A stretch of DNA of 41,794 nucleotides, taken from CAVZTX01 sp963778375. GTDB lineage: Bacteria > Chloroflexota > Ktedonobacteria > Ktedonobacterales > Ktedonobacteraceae. The stretch spans positions 1 through 41,794 of the forward strand of contig CAVZTX010000036.1 in NCBI GenBank assembly GCA_963778375.1, given 5' to 3'. Positions within the stretch are counted from its first letter, which is position 1. Every line of letters begins with the position of its first letter. Below the pieces are notes generated by a model. It searched no databases and was not told the DNA's origin. It saw nothing but the letters and a program-made list of their open reading frames with translations. Position numbers and translations under genes: made by a program. Positions 23,928 to 33,318 of the stretch are shown here, piece after piece.

Positions 23928-25006
23928 ATGACGATGACCACGGTTTCAATAGTCAATGTGACCAGCTATACCGGATTGGAATTGTTGCGGCTGCTTTCCC
24001 AGCATCCACAGTTTGTTGTTACCTCTGTCACAGCACGGAGTGCGGCAGGGAAGCGATTGGCGGATGTATTTTCACAGCTTACTGTTGCGGCAGCCTCTAA
24101 CATTGATCCAAGTCTCTTTATTACTGAGGAGCCGGAGCAGACTGATCTCGCTTTTGTGTGCTTGCCCCATGCAGCCGCGGCAGAAGCTGTCTTGAAATTG
24201 CTCGAACGAGGCACGAAGGTTGTTGATCTCTCTGCCGATTTTCGCCTCCGGGATGCATGCACTCTACGAGGAGTGGTACAAACACATCGCATCCTGCGCC
24301 TGCTTTGCTGGAGACAGCCGTGTATGGATTATGTGAGCGTTATCGTGAGCGTATTGAGTTAGCTCAACTTGTTGCCAATCCTGGTTGCTATGCTACGGCA
24401 GCTATTCTTGGCTTGATGCCAGCGTTGGCGGCAGGTATTATAAGTCCGGATATCATTATTGATGGTAAATCAGGGATAAGTGGAGCCGGGCGTAGCCTTA
24501 CCTTAGAGACGCACTATGCAGAAGCCAACGAAGATGTAAGTGCATATAGTCTCTCTGGGCACCGTCACTTGCCCGAAATTATCCAAGAACTGGAAGCCGC
24601 GGCACTGGCGGGTGGTCATCCAGTAAATGGTTCGCTGCGTGTCACCTTTATACCACACCTTATACCGATGACTCGCGGAATTCTGGCAACCTGCTATGCC
24701 GATTTGAATGTTGGCACAGACCATCCCATTCCTACAACGGCAGAGGTGCGTTCGCTCTATCAAGAATACTATGCACATGAGCCTTTTGTGCATGTGGTGG
24801 ATGCAGCGCCGCATACGAAATGGACGTATGGCAATAATAACTGTTTACTCTATCCAATGGTGGATACGCGCACTCGGCGTCTACTGGTGATTTCTTGCCT
24901 GGATAATCTCGTCAAGGGGGCCGCAGGTCAGGCAATACAGAATGCAAATCGACTTTTTGGGTTTGCGGAGGCTACTGGATTGAGTTCGATGCCTCTCTAT
25001 CCGTAG
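23928..25006 (+). CDS. argC: N-acetyl-gamma-glutamyl-phosphate reductase; frameshifted
   Basis: ArgC reduces N-acetylglutamyl phosphate in arginine synthesis. The first frame gives the NADP-binding part (VSIVNVTSYTGLELLRLL, LAFVCLPHAAAAEAV, KVVDLSADFRLRDA). A short piece in the next frame continues with ALYEEWYKH, and the third frame runs from HPAPALLETAVYGL to the stop at 25006. Two single-base changes near 24258 and 24286 restore a normal protein of about 358 residues. The catalytic Cys is in NPGCYATAA, and GKSGISGAGR and GHRHLPEI are in place. Both parts look fully functional, so errors in the sequence are the best explanation. The start (ATG 23928, or 23934) has only a weak ribosome site. 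Confidence 0.88.
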
Positions 25007-25026
25007 GTGAAGGAGTTGCTGCTGTA

Positions 25027-25917
25027 ATGGCTCTTACTTTTTCGATGACATCTGAAGGCGATATTATAAGTGATCAGCAACTGATCGCACACGTGTTGAG
25101 CGAGGCGCTTCCCTATGTAAATTTTTTGAAAGGGAAGACGCTCGTCATAAAGCTGGGGGGAAGCACGCTTGAGCACCAGCGCGATGTACTGCAAGATATC
25201 ATCTGGCTACGCACGTTGGGCGCTAATCCTGTACTTGTGCATGGCGGTGGGCCTTATATTAATGAGTGGTTGGATAAACTCAATGTACCTACGAGTTTTG
25301 AGAATGGGTTGCGCGTGACCGATGCTCTGACGTTAGAGATTGTGCGAATGGTGCTGCTGGGGCAGGTGAATTCGGGCCTGGTGTTGATGGCTTCACAAAT
25401 GGGTGGCAAGGCGATTGGTTTGAGCGGAACCGATGGCAATATGGTGCATGCCCGCATTGCCGATGAACGCCTGGGCTTTGTTGGTGAGGTTGAAGAAATT
25501 GATCCTACCGTGGTACAGACGCTGATCGATCAAGGCTATATCCCGATTGTCGCGCCACTTGGTCTAGGGCCTGATGGCATCTGCCTGAATATCAACGCCG
25601 ACCTCGTAGCCGCTCATCTGGCCGGTGCGCTTAACGCGGAAAAGCTGATCTTCTTAAGCAATACTGTCGGTATTTGCCGCAATGATGGCTCGTTGATCTC
25701 GGAACTGAGCGAGGGCGAGGCCAGACAATTGATAGAAGAGGGAGTAATCAGCGGAGGCATGATTCCAAAAGTAACTGCATGCTTCAGTGCTTTGCAGGCT
25801 GTGCCTCGCGTCCACATTGTGGATGGCCGCGAACCGCATGTCCTGCTGCGCGAATTGTTTACAGATAAAGGGGCCGGAACGATGATTGTAAGAAGCCCAG
25901 AATCTATCACCCTGTAG
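25027..25917 (+). CDS. argB: Acetylglutamate kinase
   Basis: ArgB phosphorylates N-acetylglutamate, the step before ArgC. The 296-residue protein has the amino-acid-kinase fold: TLVIKLGGSTLE at the N-terminus, VLVHGGGPYINEWL, GLRVTDALTLEIV, the nucleotide-binding LSGTDGNMVHARI, NINADLVAAHLAGAL, and GGMIPKVTACFSAL near the end. AAGGAG lies 12 bases upstream of the ATG. It follows argC by 20 bases. Its stop codon TAG belongs to the first copy of the repeat at 25911, so the repeat inserted at or next to the gene end. Confidence 0.95.
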   Translation: MALTFSMTSEGDIISDQQLIAHVLSEALPYVNFLKGKTLVIKLGGSTLEHQRDVLQDIIWLRTLGANPVLVHGGGPYINEWLDKLNVPTSFENGLRVTDALTLEIVRMVLLGQVNSGLVLMASQMGGKAIGLSGTDGNMVHARIADERLGFVGEVEEIDPTVVQTLIDQGYIPIVAPLGLGPDGICLNINADLVAAHLAGALNAEKLIFLSNTVGICRNDGSLISELSEGEARQLIEEGVISGGMIPKVTACFSALQAVPRVHIVDGREPHVLLRELFTDKGAGTMIVRSPESITL

Positions 25918-26104
25918 GGGCAGTGCCTTGTGCCTGCCCTCGTGCCTACCCTGGCGCGTCATCCTGTAGGGGCAGTGCCTTGCGCCTGCCCTCATCATCA
26001 TTCTTATCGTCCTGTAGGGGCAGCGCCTTGTGCCTGCCCTCGTGAAGGATGACACATCTCAACCATCGTCCTGTAGGGGCAGCGCCTTGTGCCTGCCCTC
26101 GTGA
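25911..26104. repeat. Cluster of four short GC-rich dispersed repeats
   Basis: Four copies of a roughly 34-base unit begin at 25911, 25963, 26011 and 26070. Each starts CCTGTAGGGGCAG, continues C/T-GCCTTGTG and ends CCTGCCCTCGTG. The GGGGCAG and CTGCCC ends pair imperfectly into a hairpin. Spacers (about 13-25 bases) differ, though GAAGGAT/GAAGGAC follows two copies. The same unit occurs twice at 39741-39825. This looks like a REP-type extragenic palindromic repeat. Reading frames seen through it are artefacts. Confidence 0.85.
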
Positions 26105-26185
26105 AGGACCTGTGACATATTGTGCCTCTTGATTGAATATGTAATAGGAACATTCCTGAAACTATCGTCATGAAGGCAAAAAGAA

Positions 26186-26839
26186 TTGCACAGAGAAACA
26201 GATACGTCTGAGAGCGCGGTTTCCGGTGAGAATGCGCCTGCGACCTCCGACAGCAAACGTCAACTGCTTGAGTTTCTACAAAACTCGGCAGCGGCGTTGC
26301 TTGGCACTCTACGTTCATATGTCCATCGTATGGGCCTGGCTTCAGGGGAGGCAGTACACGCGGCTGCGTTAGAGGTACTGCAGGAAACCGTGATCGAAGC
26401 GCTTGCTCACGCCGACCGCTTCACTCCCACCCGGCAGCCAATGGCATGGCTGCTAGGAATTGCTCTCAATATCATTAAACGCAAGAAAGTTGAGCTAGCG
26501 AAGCGCCACCATAGGGAACTCCAACTCTCCACGCTCTATCCAGAGTCGATGAGTGAGAGCGACCTCCTCGATGAAATCACTTCCACCACCTTAGCCAGTC
26601 CAGAAATCACAATTGAGGCGAACGAGCAGGCCAATGCCCTACTATCCCTTGTATCTACAGATGACCAGGAGGTGCTACGTCTCGCCTTCCTGGAGGATTT
26701 CGAGCGAGACGCACTCGCACAACGGCTTGGCACGACCCCTGGAACTGCGCGTATGCGGCTGCATCGTGCCCTCAGCCGACTACGTGCTGCCTGGCGCGAA
26801 CAGCAAATGACGCGGCAAAAAGGAGAAGACGATGCCTGA
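26186..26839 (+). CDS. ECF-type RNA polymerase sigma factor
   Basis: The 217-residue protein has the sigma-70 region 2 (LQETVIEALAHADRFTPTRQPMAWLLGIALNIIKRKK) and region 4 (LLSLVSTDDQEVLRLAFLEDFERDALAQRLGTTPGTARMRLHRALSRLRAAW, a helix-turn-helix), with a linker rich in acidic and serine residues. The start is probably TTG at 26186 behind GAAGG; an in-frame stop lies 15 bases upstream. The 3' end overlaps the next gene by eight bases. It would direct RNA polymerase to a small stress or surface regulon, under control of the partner protein. Confidence 0.87.
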   Translation: MHRETDTSESAVSGENAPATSDSKRQLLEFLQNSAAALLGTLRSYVHRMGLASGEAVHAAALEVLQETVIEALAHADRFTPTRQPMAWLLGIALNIIKRKKVELAKRHHRELQLSTLYPESMSESDLLDEITSTTLASPEITIEANEQANALLSLVSTDDQEVLRLAFLEDFERDALAQRLGTTPGTARMRLHRALSRLRAAWREQQMTRQKGEDDA

Positions 26840-28451
26840 TTATTTGACCCCACGTATGCAAGAACGCATGCAAACACTGTACCGCTATACCCGCGCTTTG
26901 GAGTCTGGTGATATCGACGCGGCCTCGGCTGTATTGAACGAGGCAGAACATGATGCTGTGCTCGAACGCATGATACTGGAGTTCAATGATGTCTACCAGG
27001 ATGAGGATCGCGTAGCTGTCCATCCGAATGATCTCTTAAAGGTACAGAATTTCTTGTTTACTCATTTCCCCTTGGAGGACATGACCGGGCAGGGACATGA
27101 AAAGCGGGCATTTCTGGTAAATGGGAGGAGGGAAACGCGAGAAAGCATGCAGCAAGGTAGGGAAAGGCCATTGGAGATATCTCCACTCGTGAAGGTGGAT
27201 AAGCCTATCCCGACTCGCCCTTCCACTCGCAGCAGGCGCTTTATTGTATTCCTACAAAATATTGCGGCTGTTCTTATAGTAGGCGTTTTGCTTGCGAGTT
27301 TCATTGTGCTATTTGCCTCGCATCGATCAGGGTCAACAGGCTCTAATGTTGCCTCAAATGGTGTGTGTAGCGTATGGAGATTTGTCACGAGTCCGAGTAT
27401 GACTCCATCTTCTTCTCTGGCTGGGGTAGCAGCAATTTCCTCGAAGGATGTGTGGGCGGTGGGAAGCTACAACAATAGCATCAGTGGCAATAAGAACACT
27501 GGCCTGGCGCTTATTGAGCACTGGAATGGAAACGCCTGGAGTGTTGTGAATAGTCCGCAGGTTGCGTCATCTTCCACTTTGACAGGAGTAGCAGCAATTT
27601 CCACAAACAATGTCTGGGCAGTCGGATACTCCTTCAATGAGAGTGCCAGCCCATTGATTGAGCACTGGAATGGCAGCTCCTGGAATATTGTGAAGGGTTC
27701 TGACGTAGGAGCGGATGCCGTCCTGAATAGCATAACGGCTCTTTCCGCGAACGATATTTGGGCGGTGGGCCTGCGAAGCAGCATGGCTAATTCGTCTAAC
27801 ACATTGACACTGATTGAGCATTGGGACGGTAGTGCATGGAGCGTCGTCAAGAGTCCAAGCATGGGGAAATCTTCCACTTTGTTCGGAGTAGCGGCTGTCT
27901 CTCCCAGTGATATCTGGACCGTGGGGAATTTCGTCTATAGCAACAATGGCAACCGTGAAACGCTGATTGAGCATTGGAATGGCAGCACTTGGAGCATTGT
28001 CAAGAGTCCAAATGTCGGGTCATTTTCGGCACTTAACGCGGTAGCAGTTGCCTCTGCGAAGGATGTCTGGGCTGTAGGTGTTCATGAAGTCGTGGGCACT
28101 TCGACTAATTCGCAGGAGCTGGTTGAGCATTGGGATGGCAGCGCCTGGAGCATTGTCAAGAGTCCAAGCATAGAGCCATTTTCTGCACTTTTCGGAGTGG
28201 TTGCAATCTCTGCAAGCGATGTCTGGTTTGTAGGGAGCCACGGAGAAGGTAATACCTCTGAAAATGTGAAGACATTGATTGAGCACTGGAACGGGAGCGC
28301 ATGGTATGTGGTGAATAGCCCCAATGCCGGGACGGGCTATAATTCACTTCTCGCCGTGTCCCTGGTTCCTGGTTCCCAAATGATCTGGAGCCTGGGATCG
28401 GGTGGTCCAAACTTCAACGAACAACGAACACTTACTGAGTTATGCTCGTGA
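26832..28451 (+). CDS. Membrane-anchored seven-blade repeat protein, probable sigma partner
   Basis: The 539-residue protein has three parts. The N-terminal 120 residues are cytoplasmic and helical, without the HxxxCxxC zinc motif of classic anti-sigma factors. A single membrane helix is at about 137-160 (FIVFLQNIAAVLIVGVLL...). The outer part holds seven imperfect repeats of about 50 residues with the pattern W-x-V-V-x-SP...L-x-x-V-A-A-x-S-x-x-D-V-WAVG...LIEHWNG, which should close into a seven-blade propeller. It is translationally coupled to the ECF sigma gene, so an anti-sigma or sensor role is likely. What the propeller binds is unknown. Confidence 0.8.
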   Translation: MPDYLTPRMQERMQTLYRYTRALESGDIDAASAVLNEAEHDAVLERMILEFNDVYQDEDRVAVHPNDLLKVQNFLFTHFPLEDMTGQGHEKRAFLVNGRRETRESMQQGRERPLEISPLVKVDKPIPTRPSTRSRRFIVFLQNIAAVLIVGVLLASFIVLFASHRSGSTGSNVASNGVCSVWRFVTSPSMTPSSSLAGVAAISSKDVWAVGSYNNSISGNKNTGLALIEHWNGNAWSVVNSPQVASSSTLTGVAAISTNNVWAVGYSFNESASPLIEHWNGSSWNIVKGSDVGADAVLNSITALSANDIWAVGLRSSMANSSNTLTLIEHWDGSAWSVVKSPSMGKSSTLFGVAAVSPSDIWTVGNFVYSNNGNRETLIEHWNGSTWSIVKSPNVGSFSALNAVAVASAKDVWAVGVHEVVGTSTNSQELVEHWDGSAWSIVKSPSIEPFSALFGVVAISASDVWFVGSHGEGNTSENVKTLIEHWNGSAWYVVNSPNAGTGYNSLLAVSLVPGSQMIWSLGSGGPNFNEQRTLTELCS

Positions 28452-28456
28452 ACAAG

Positions 28457-28537
28457 ATGACAGGGCAAAGCATACCACTACCAACGCCATTGGTTACCAA
28501 TGATCGAGGTTGGTAGTGGTATGCTTTGCCCTGTCAT
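28457..28537. terminator. Perfect 29-base inverted repeat between convergent genes
   Basis: The arms 28457-28485 and 28509-28537 are exact complements. The left arm begins ATGACAGGGCAAAGC. The 23-base loop holds a second small hairpin, CATTGG-TTA-CCAATG (28488-28502). The element fills the gap between two stop codons: five bases after the propeller gene and three before the end of ileS. It may act as a terminator for both genes, though neither side has a T-run. A small mobile palindrome is an alternative. Confidence 0.75.
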
Positions 28538-28540
28538 GCT

Positions 28541-31500
28541 CTACAATCTTCCCAACACCACTTCGACGGTATAGCCCTCTAGCTTCTTGAGGGAGGTCGG
28601 TGAAACAGACTCACGGTATACCTCCTGAATTGAGGGCCATTCTTGTGCATCGGTGACGATGTACAGCGCATCCGTGAGCGTTTCCGATTGCAACGCCTTT
28701 TGATAGCGGCTGAGGATCGAAGCCAACTCTTCATCGGTATAGAGCGCAAGGGCGATGTGATCCTCAATGTTGAAGCCCGCCTTTTTACGCGTATCCTGTA
28801 TGTAGTGGGTCAGGTCCCGAACAAGACCCTCTTCACGCAGTTCGGGCGTGATCGTCGTCTCCAGCGCGACAACATATCCACGCTCTTCAGCGGTAACAAA
28901 TCCTGCACGCGCCGTGGCAACCACTTCGATCTCGTCGGAAGTCAGCTCGATTTGCTGGCCCTCGATGGTGAAGCTGAGTGCACCTGTCTCGTTGAGCAGT
29001 TTTGCTGCTTCGTGTGCCCCATGCAAATCGAGTGCTTTGAACTTTGCCAGGATTTTCTGTACCAATGGGCCATATTTAGGACCAAGCACTTTAACCTGGG
29101 GTTTCAGCGTATACGCCAGCATGTCGCTGTCTTCGCTCATCAGTTCCAGCCGCTTGATGTTCAGTTCCTCGAGTACCTGACCGTTGAGACGCATCAGAGC
29201 CTCCTCCTCAGCGAGGCTAGGGACGCGCACATACAAGGCGTTGAGCGGCTGGCGAACCTTGATCTGCGCCTTTTCACGAGCAGCGCGACCGAGACCAACC
29301 ACGCGCATCACAAGCTGGGTCTCGTTTGTCAACTGTTCATCGAATAAGTCCTCGTTCACCGTTGGCCAATCGCAGAGGTGAACACTCATCGATGCCTGCG
29401 GATTGACGCTCCGTACCAGGTTTTGATAAAGCTCTTCCGTCATGAAATGGGATGAAAGGCGAGAGCAAGGTGACCAGCGTCGTCAGGCACTCGTAGAGCG
29501 TAAGGTACGCTGCTACCTTGTCATTGTCTAGCTCGGTTTTCCAGATACGCTCGCGGCTGCGTCGCAGGTACCAGTTCGACAGATCTTCCAGGAACTCCTG
29601 CATTGCTGCTGCTGGCTTTGTAGTGTCGTACTGGTTCAGGCCATCTGTGACTTCGCCAATGGTCTGCTGCAACTCGGAGAGTATCCAGCGGTCCAACTCG
29701 CTGCGCTGTGCTACCGGCAACGAGTGCTGCGTCGGATCGAAGGCGTCGATATTGGCGTAGGTGACAAAGAACCAGTAGACATTCCAGATTTTGTCCAATG
29801 TCCTGCGCACCAGCATCCACTTCTCGCTTAGCCGCACAGGCTGACCCGTCTCTGCCGACTTCTGCATGTCCTTTTCGGAGGGTATGAGTGGGAAGCTGAG
29901 GTTCTGCTCAGGGACATGGTTGGCAAAAAGCCAGCGCATCGTATCAGAACCCACACGCTCAGCAGCATCGTCGAAGACGACAAGATTCCCCTTCGTCTTG
30001 TGCATGGGTGTGCCGTCCTCGCCCATAAGCAAGGCATAGGCAAAGAGTGTCTTGTAAGGGCGCGTATTCTCCAGGACAGTGCTCATCACGAGCATCGAAT
30101 AGAACCAGTTTTTGAATTGACCTGGGAACGATTCTGAGTCACAAAATCTGCCGGGAACCACTGCCGCCAGTAGTCAGGCTCTGTACGATAGTGCAACGTC
30201 GAGTAGGGTACTATACCCGCATCTAGCCAGGGGTTACCGACATCTTTGATGCGCGTTGTCTCTGCACCACATTTCTGACATCGAATTTTGACTGCATCTA
30301 CCCAGGGCCGGTGCGGCGAATGTCCTTCGAACTCTTCCCAGCCTGATACAGCTCGCTCTTTCAGTTCGTGTTCGCTGCCGATGACCTCGAAGGTGCCGCA
30401 CTGCGGGCAATCATAGATTGGCAGAGCCAGGCCCCAATAGCGCTTTTTAGAGATCATCCAGTCATCCATATTACGCAGCCAGTCGAGTTCACGATCGAGG
30501 CCGAACTGCGGGATCCAGGTGATCGAGTTGACTACATCCATGATCTCATAGCGCAGCGTTTCCATGGAGATGAACCATTCATCTACCAATCGAAAGAGCA
30601 GTTCGGTCTTGCAGCGCCAGCAGGTTGGGTAGCGGTGCTTGTAGTTCTGAGGGCGGTAGAGGAAACCCTTTTGCGCTAGGTTCTCCGCGATTTGCTGTCC
30701 CACGTCAGCAGCATTTTGCCCTATGAGCCAGTCGAAACCATTGACGTAGTTACCGAACTCGTCTATAGGCGCAACAACTGCCAGGTTAAACTCTTTTGAA
30801 AGGCCAAAGTCTTCGCGACCACACCCTGGTGCGATATGGACGATGCCGGTACCCTCGGTCGCGCTGACATCTTTCCACGGCACAACGGTATGGACAACGC
30901 CTTGTTCTGCGGGCAGTTCATCGAATGGGCCGCGATAGCTCCATCCGACCATGTCGCTGCCCTTGAGTGTCTCCACTACATGGTAATCTCCCTTGTCGCG
31001 GCCTTTGAGTGCCTTCAACACGGGTAACAAATCCTCTGCCAGGTAGTAGAACTCACCATCTTGCTCTACTTTGACGTAGGACAGATCGGGATGCACTGCT
31101 GCTGCTACGTTGGCAGGAAGTGTCCAGGGTGTGGTTGTCCAGGCAAGCAGGTATTCTCCGGGACGATCTACCAGTGGAAACCGCACGTAGAGACTCAGAT
31201 GGCTGACTTCCTTGTAGCCTTCCGATTCTATCTCCATATTCGAGATGCCGGTAGCGCAGCGTGGGCACCACGGCATGACATCATGCCCTTTGTAGATCAG
31301 TCCCCGCTCGTTACACTTCTTCAGGAAGGACCAGATGGTATAGTTGTTCTCATCTGAGAGGGTGTAGTAGTCGTTGCCCCAGTCCATCCAGTAGCCCAGA
31401 CGGATCGATTGCTCGGTTTGGCGCTTTGCAAAGGTAAAGACACGCTGCTTACAGCGCTGCACAAATTCGTCTATGCCATAGGCCTCAATGTCGCGTTTGT

Positions 31501-31837
31501 TGTGCAGGCCAAGCTCTTTCTCGACTTCGACCTCAACCCACAGTCCCTGGCAATCGAAGCCGTTCTGATAGCGCTGCTTGTAGCCTTGCATGGTCTTATA
31601 ACGCTGGTACAGGTCTTTGTAGGTGCGCCCCCAGGCATGATGAACGCCCATAGGGTTATTCGCGGTAATTGGACCATCCAGAAACGAGTATTGCTTATCA
31701 CTGTGGTCATTACGCTGCAAGTATTGCTTGCGTACATCATGTTCATCCCACCACTGCTGGATGATACGTTCTAACGCGGGATAATCTACCCGATCCGCCG
31801 CCGTAACGGGCTGGAATACACTCGATTTCACTGACAT
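28541..31837 (-). CDS. ileS: Isoleucyl-tRNA synthetase with altered signature motifs; frameshifted
   Basis: The full protein, about 1,100 residues, charges tRNA-Ile. It is covered by three frames with breaks near 30131-30146 and near 29445-29447 (one extra base in a three-base A run on the plus strand). The N-terminal part has DGPITANNPMGVHHAWGR, so the HIGH motif reads GVHH (64-67). The editing domain has LAWTTTPWTLPANV and GTGIVHIAPGCGREDFG. The KMSKS site reads MHKTKGN. The tRNA-binding part and a long C-terminal region resemble the eukaryote-like IleRS2 type. The ATG at 31837 has AGGAGG upstream. The gene lies 120 bases after the alaX-like gene and is under the same T-box. Errors in sequencing are the most likely cause of the breaks. 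Confidence 0.92.
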
Positions 31838-31891
31838 CACACCCTCCTCATTAACAATGGGTTTGCGTCCTTAATATAGATGATGAACGAT

Positions 31892-31927
31892 GGCCGATAC
31901 ATCGGCGGTGGCCACGATAAATCGGGC
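31892..31927. repeat. Short dispersed palindrome in the alaX-ileS gap
   Basis: GGCCGATACATCGGC (31892-31906) is palindromic except for its centre. It is followed by CGATAAATCGGGCCCTACGG. The same palindrome occurs at 39136-39151 and is followed there by CTCTACGG; a fragment GGCCCTACGG is also seen near 23899. This points to another dispersed extragenic repeat family. Confidence 0.6.
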
Positions 31928-31959
31928 CCTACGGTTTACTCGGAAGAGACGAAATGCAT

Positions 31960-32679
31960 CTAATCTGTTAATCTAATCTCTAGTCGTTTGTTGATTTTAC
32001 CTTTATTTTCCGTCTTGGTAATCTTAATGCCGCCGACTTCTTTTGTATGCCGCACATGTGTCCCGCCGTCGGCCTGTAGATCGAGGCCCACAATTTCGAC
32101 GATCCGTATTTCTTCCATCTCCGGTGGCAATAAGTTAACTTTTGTGCGAATCAGGTCGGGTATCGCAAATGCTTTGTCACGCGGCAGCGTATAGACGCGG
32201 ATAGGATAATCCGCTTCCACTGCTTCGTTGATTTTCTCCTCAATATAGGTAATGCGTTCTTTATTCAGGTTTTCCATCGCAAAGTCCATCCGTGCTCGGT
32301 CGGGATACATCTGTCCTCCTGTTACCTGGACGCCGAACTCCTTCCAGATCGTGCCACAGAGGATATGCAGGGCCGTATGCGTGCGCATCATGCGGTAACG
32401 GAAGTCCCAGTCGATTGTTCCGACAACTTCTTTCCCGACCTGCGGTGGCAGACAATCGAAGGTATGCCAGACAACGTCATCGCGCTTATTCAACGCGATA
32501 ACCTGTGCCTCCATCTGCCGGTTATCCCACATAATTGTCCCGTGATCTGGCATCTGACCACCTCCGCCAGGGAAAAAGACGGTAGCGTCAAACGCTACTT
32601 CATCACCTTCAACCGCGACGACCTTGGCGCTGCACTCAAACATGAAACTGTTTTCAAGGTAGAGCAGCTTTGTCTTCAT
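31960..32679 (-). CDS. AlaX-like tRNA-editing (Ala-tRNA deacylase) protein
   Basis: The 239-residue protein matches the second-additional-domain family shared with AlaRS and ThrRS editing domains. FFPGGGGQMPDHGTI is the conserved glycine-rich motif. The zinc-site half HxxxH is HTALH (101-105). The second half, usually CxxxH, reads DGGTH with Asp204 and His208. AlaX proteins remove serine or glycine wrongly attached to tRNA-Ala. GGAG precedes the start. It is the first gene after an isoleucine-type T-box and precedes ileS, so either tRNA-Ala or another mischarged tRNA may be its substrate. Confidence 0.85.
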   Translation of the reverse strand: MKTKLLYLENSFMFECSAKVVAVEGDEVAFDATVFFPGGGGQMPDHGTIMWDNRQMEAQVIALNKRDDVVWHTFDCLPPQVGKEVVGTIDWDFRYRMMRTHTALHILCGTIWKEFGVQVTGGQMYPDRARMDFAMENLNKERITYIEEKINEAVEADYPIRVYTLPRDKAFAIPDLIRTKVNLLPPEMEEIRIVEIVGLDLQADGGTHVRHTKEVGGIKITKTENKGKINKRLEIRLTD

Positions 32680-32724
32680 TGGCGCATGCTCCTATTCATT
32701 CATTACTTGATCATCAATACTCAA

Positions 32725-32762
32725 TAAAAAATCCCCTCGCCCGCCATAGGGACGAGAGGAAC
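32725..32762 (-). terminator. Intrinsic terminator of the alaX-ileS T-box
   Basis: On the minus strand, TCCTCTCGTCCC pairs with GGGCGAGGGGA (one bulge and a G-U pair), followed by TTTTTT. It lies directly after the T-box and 46 bases before the alaX start codon. Confidence 0.85.
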
Positions 32763-33035
32763 TCCCGTGGTACCACCCTGATTAGCCGGGTATTTGTCTG
32801 CACTCTACTACCTCGGCTCACTCATTTCTGTGTCGCAACCATGCTGTAAGAAACTCATTATACCCTTACAGTATCGCTGGTTCCCTCGGAGTAACGGAGA
32901 GGTTCCGGCCAGTCCTACTCTATTATTTACTTCGGGCTAGCGGCTCAGGAGTGATCTTCGGCCTGCCTCTTGTATCCGGTTCCACCACCTCGGACTCTCT
33001 GTGACAAGGATATGCAGCCTACTGGCTCCCTCATT
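32725..33035 (-). promoter_or_regulatory. T-box leader of the alaX-ileS unit
   Basis: On the minus strand, CAGGGTGGTACCACGGGAG (about 32780-32762) is the T-box antiterminator motif. Upstream, stem I shows AGAGAGTCCGAGGTGGTGGAA and the specifier region GAAGATCACTCCTGAG. The codon ATC (isoleucine), followed by the usual A, is the most likely specifier, which agrees with ileS in the unit. The 7 kb of product genes downstream are alaX-like and ileS. Uncharged tRNA-Ile would favour read-through. Confidence 0.93.
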
Positions 33036-33318
33036 GCTGTTTTAGGGTTATGATAATTGTTCGTTTATGCTGGCTTTAATTCTAGCATATTGGGGAGGGA
33101 AAGGCAAGTGAATTTCTTGACATCCGGTCATAACTCGACACATGGCTCCGCATGCCCATCGGAGAAAGAGTTGTCTTGAGGGCTAATGGAGCATCTGGAC
33201 TTGCTTCAATCTCGTGACTTCTGATTTATACTGAATGTCACAATTTCTCAATACGGACACACCCCTCCGCGTGATAAAATACAACTATCCAGCCTAACAA
33301 AGGAATACTATCACGCTT

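Noticed and set aside
25911..26104. CRISPR array
   Set aside because: Repeat units are spaced at 52, 48 and 59 bases but are themselves degenerate. Spacers are short and of unequal length, no cas genes are near, and the same unit occurs elsewhere.
25654..26318. Minus-strand reading frames running through the repeats, with text such as GRHKALPL
   Set aside because: The translation only reflects the repeat sequence. There is no ribosome site, and the frames overlap argB and the sigma gene. The same effect is seen at 39585-40063.
28643..29347. Plus-strand frame of 234 codons inside ileS
   Set aside because: It is antisense to well-conserved IleRS coding sequence and has no recognisable family or ribosome site.
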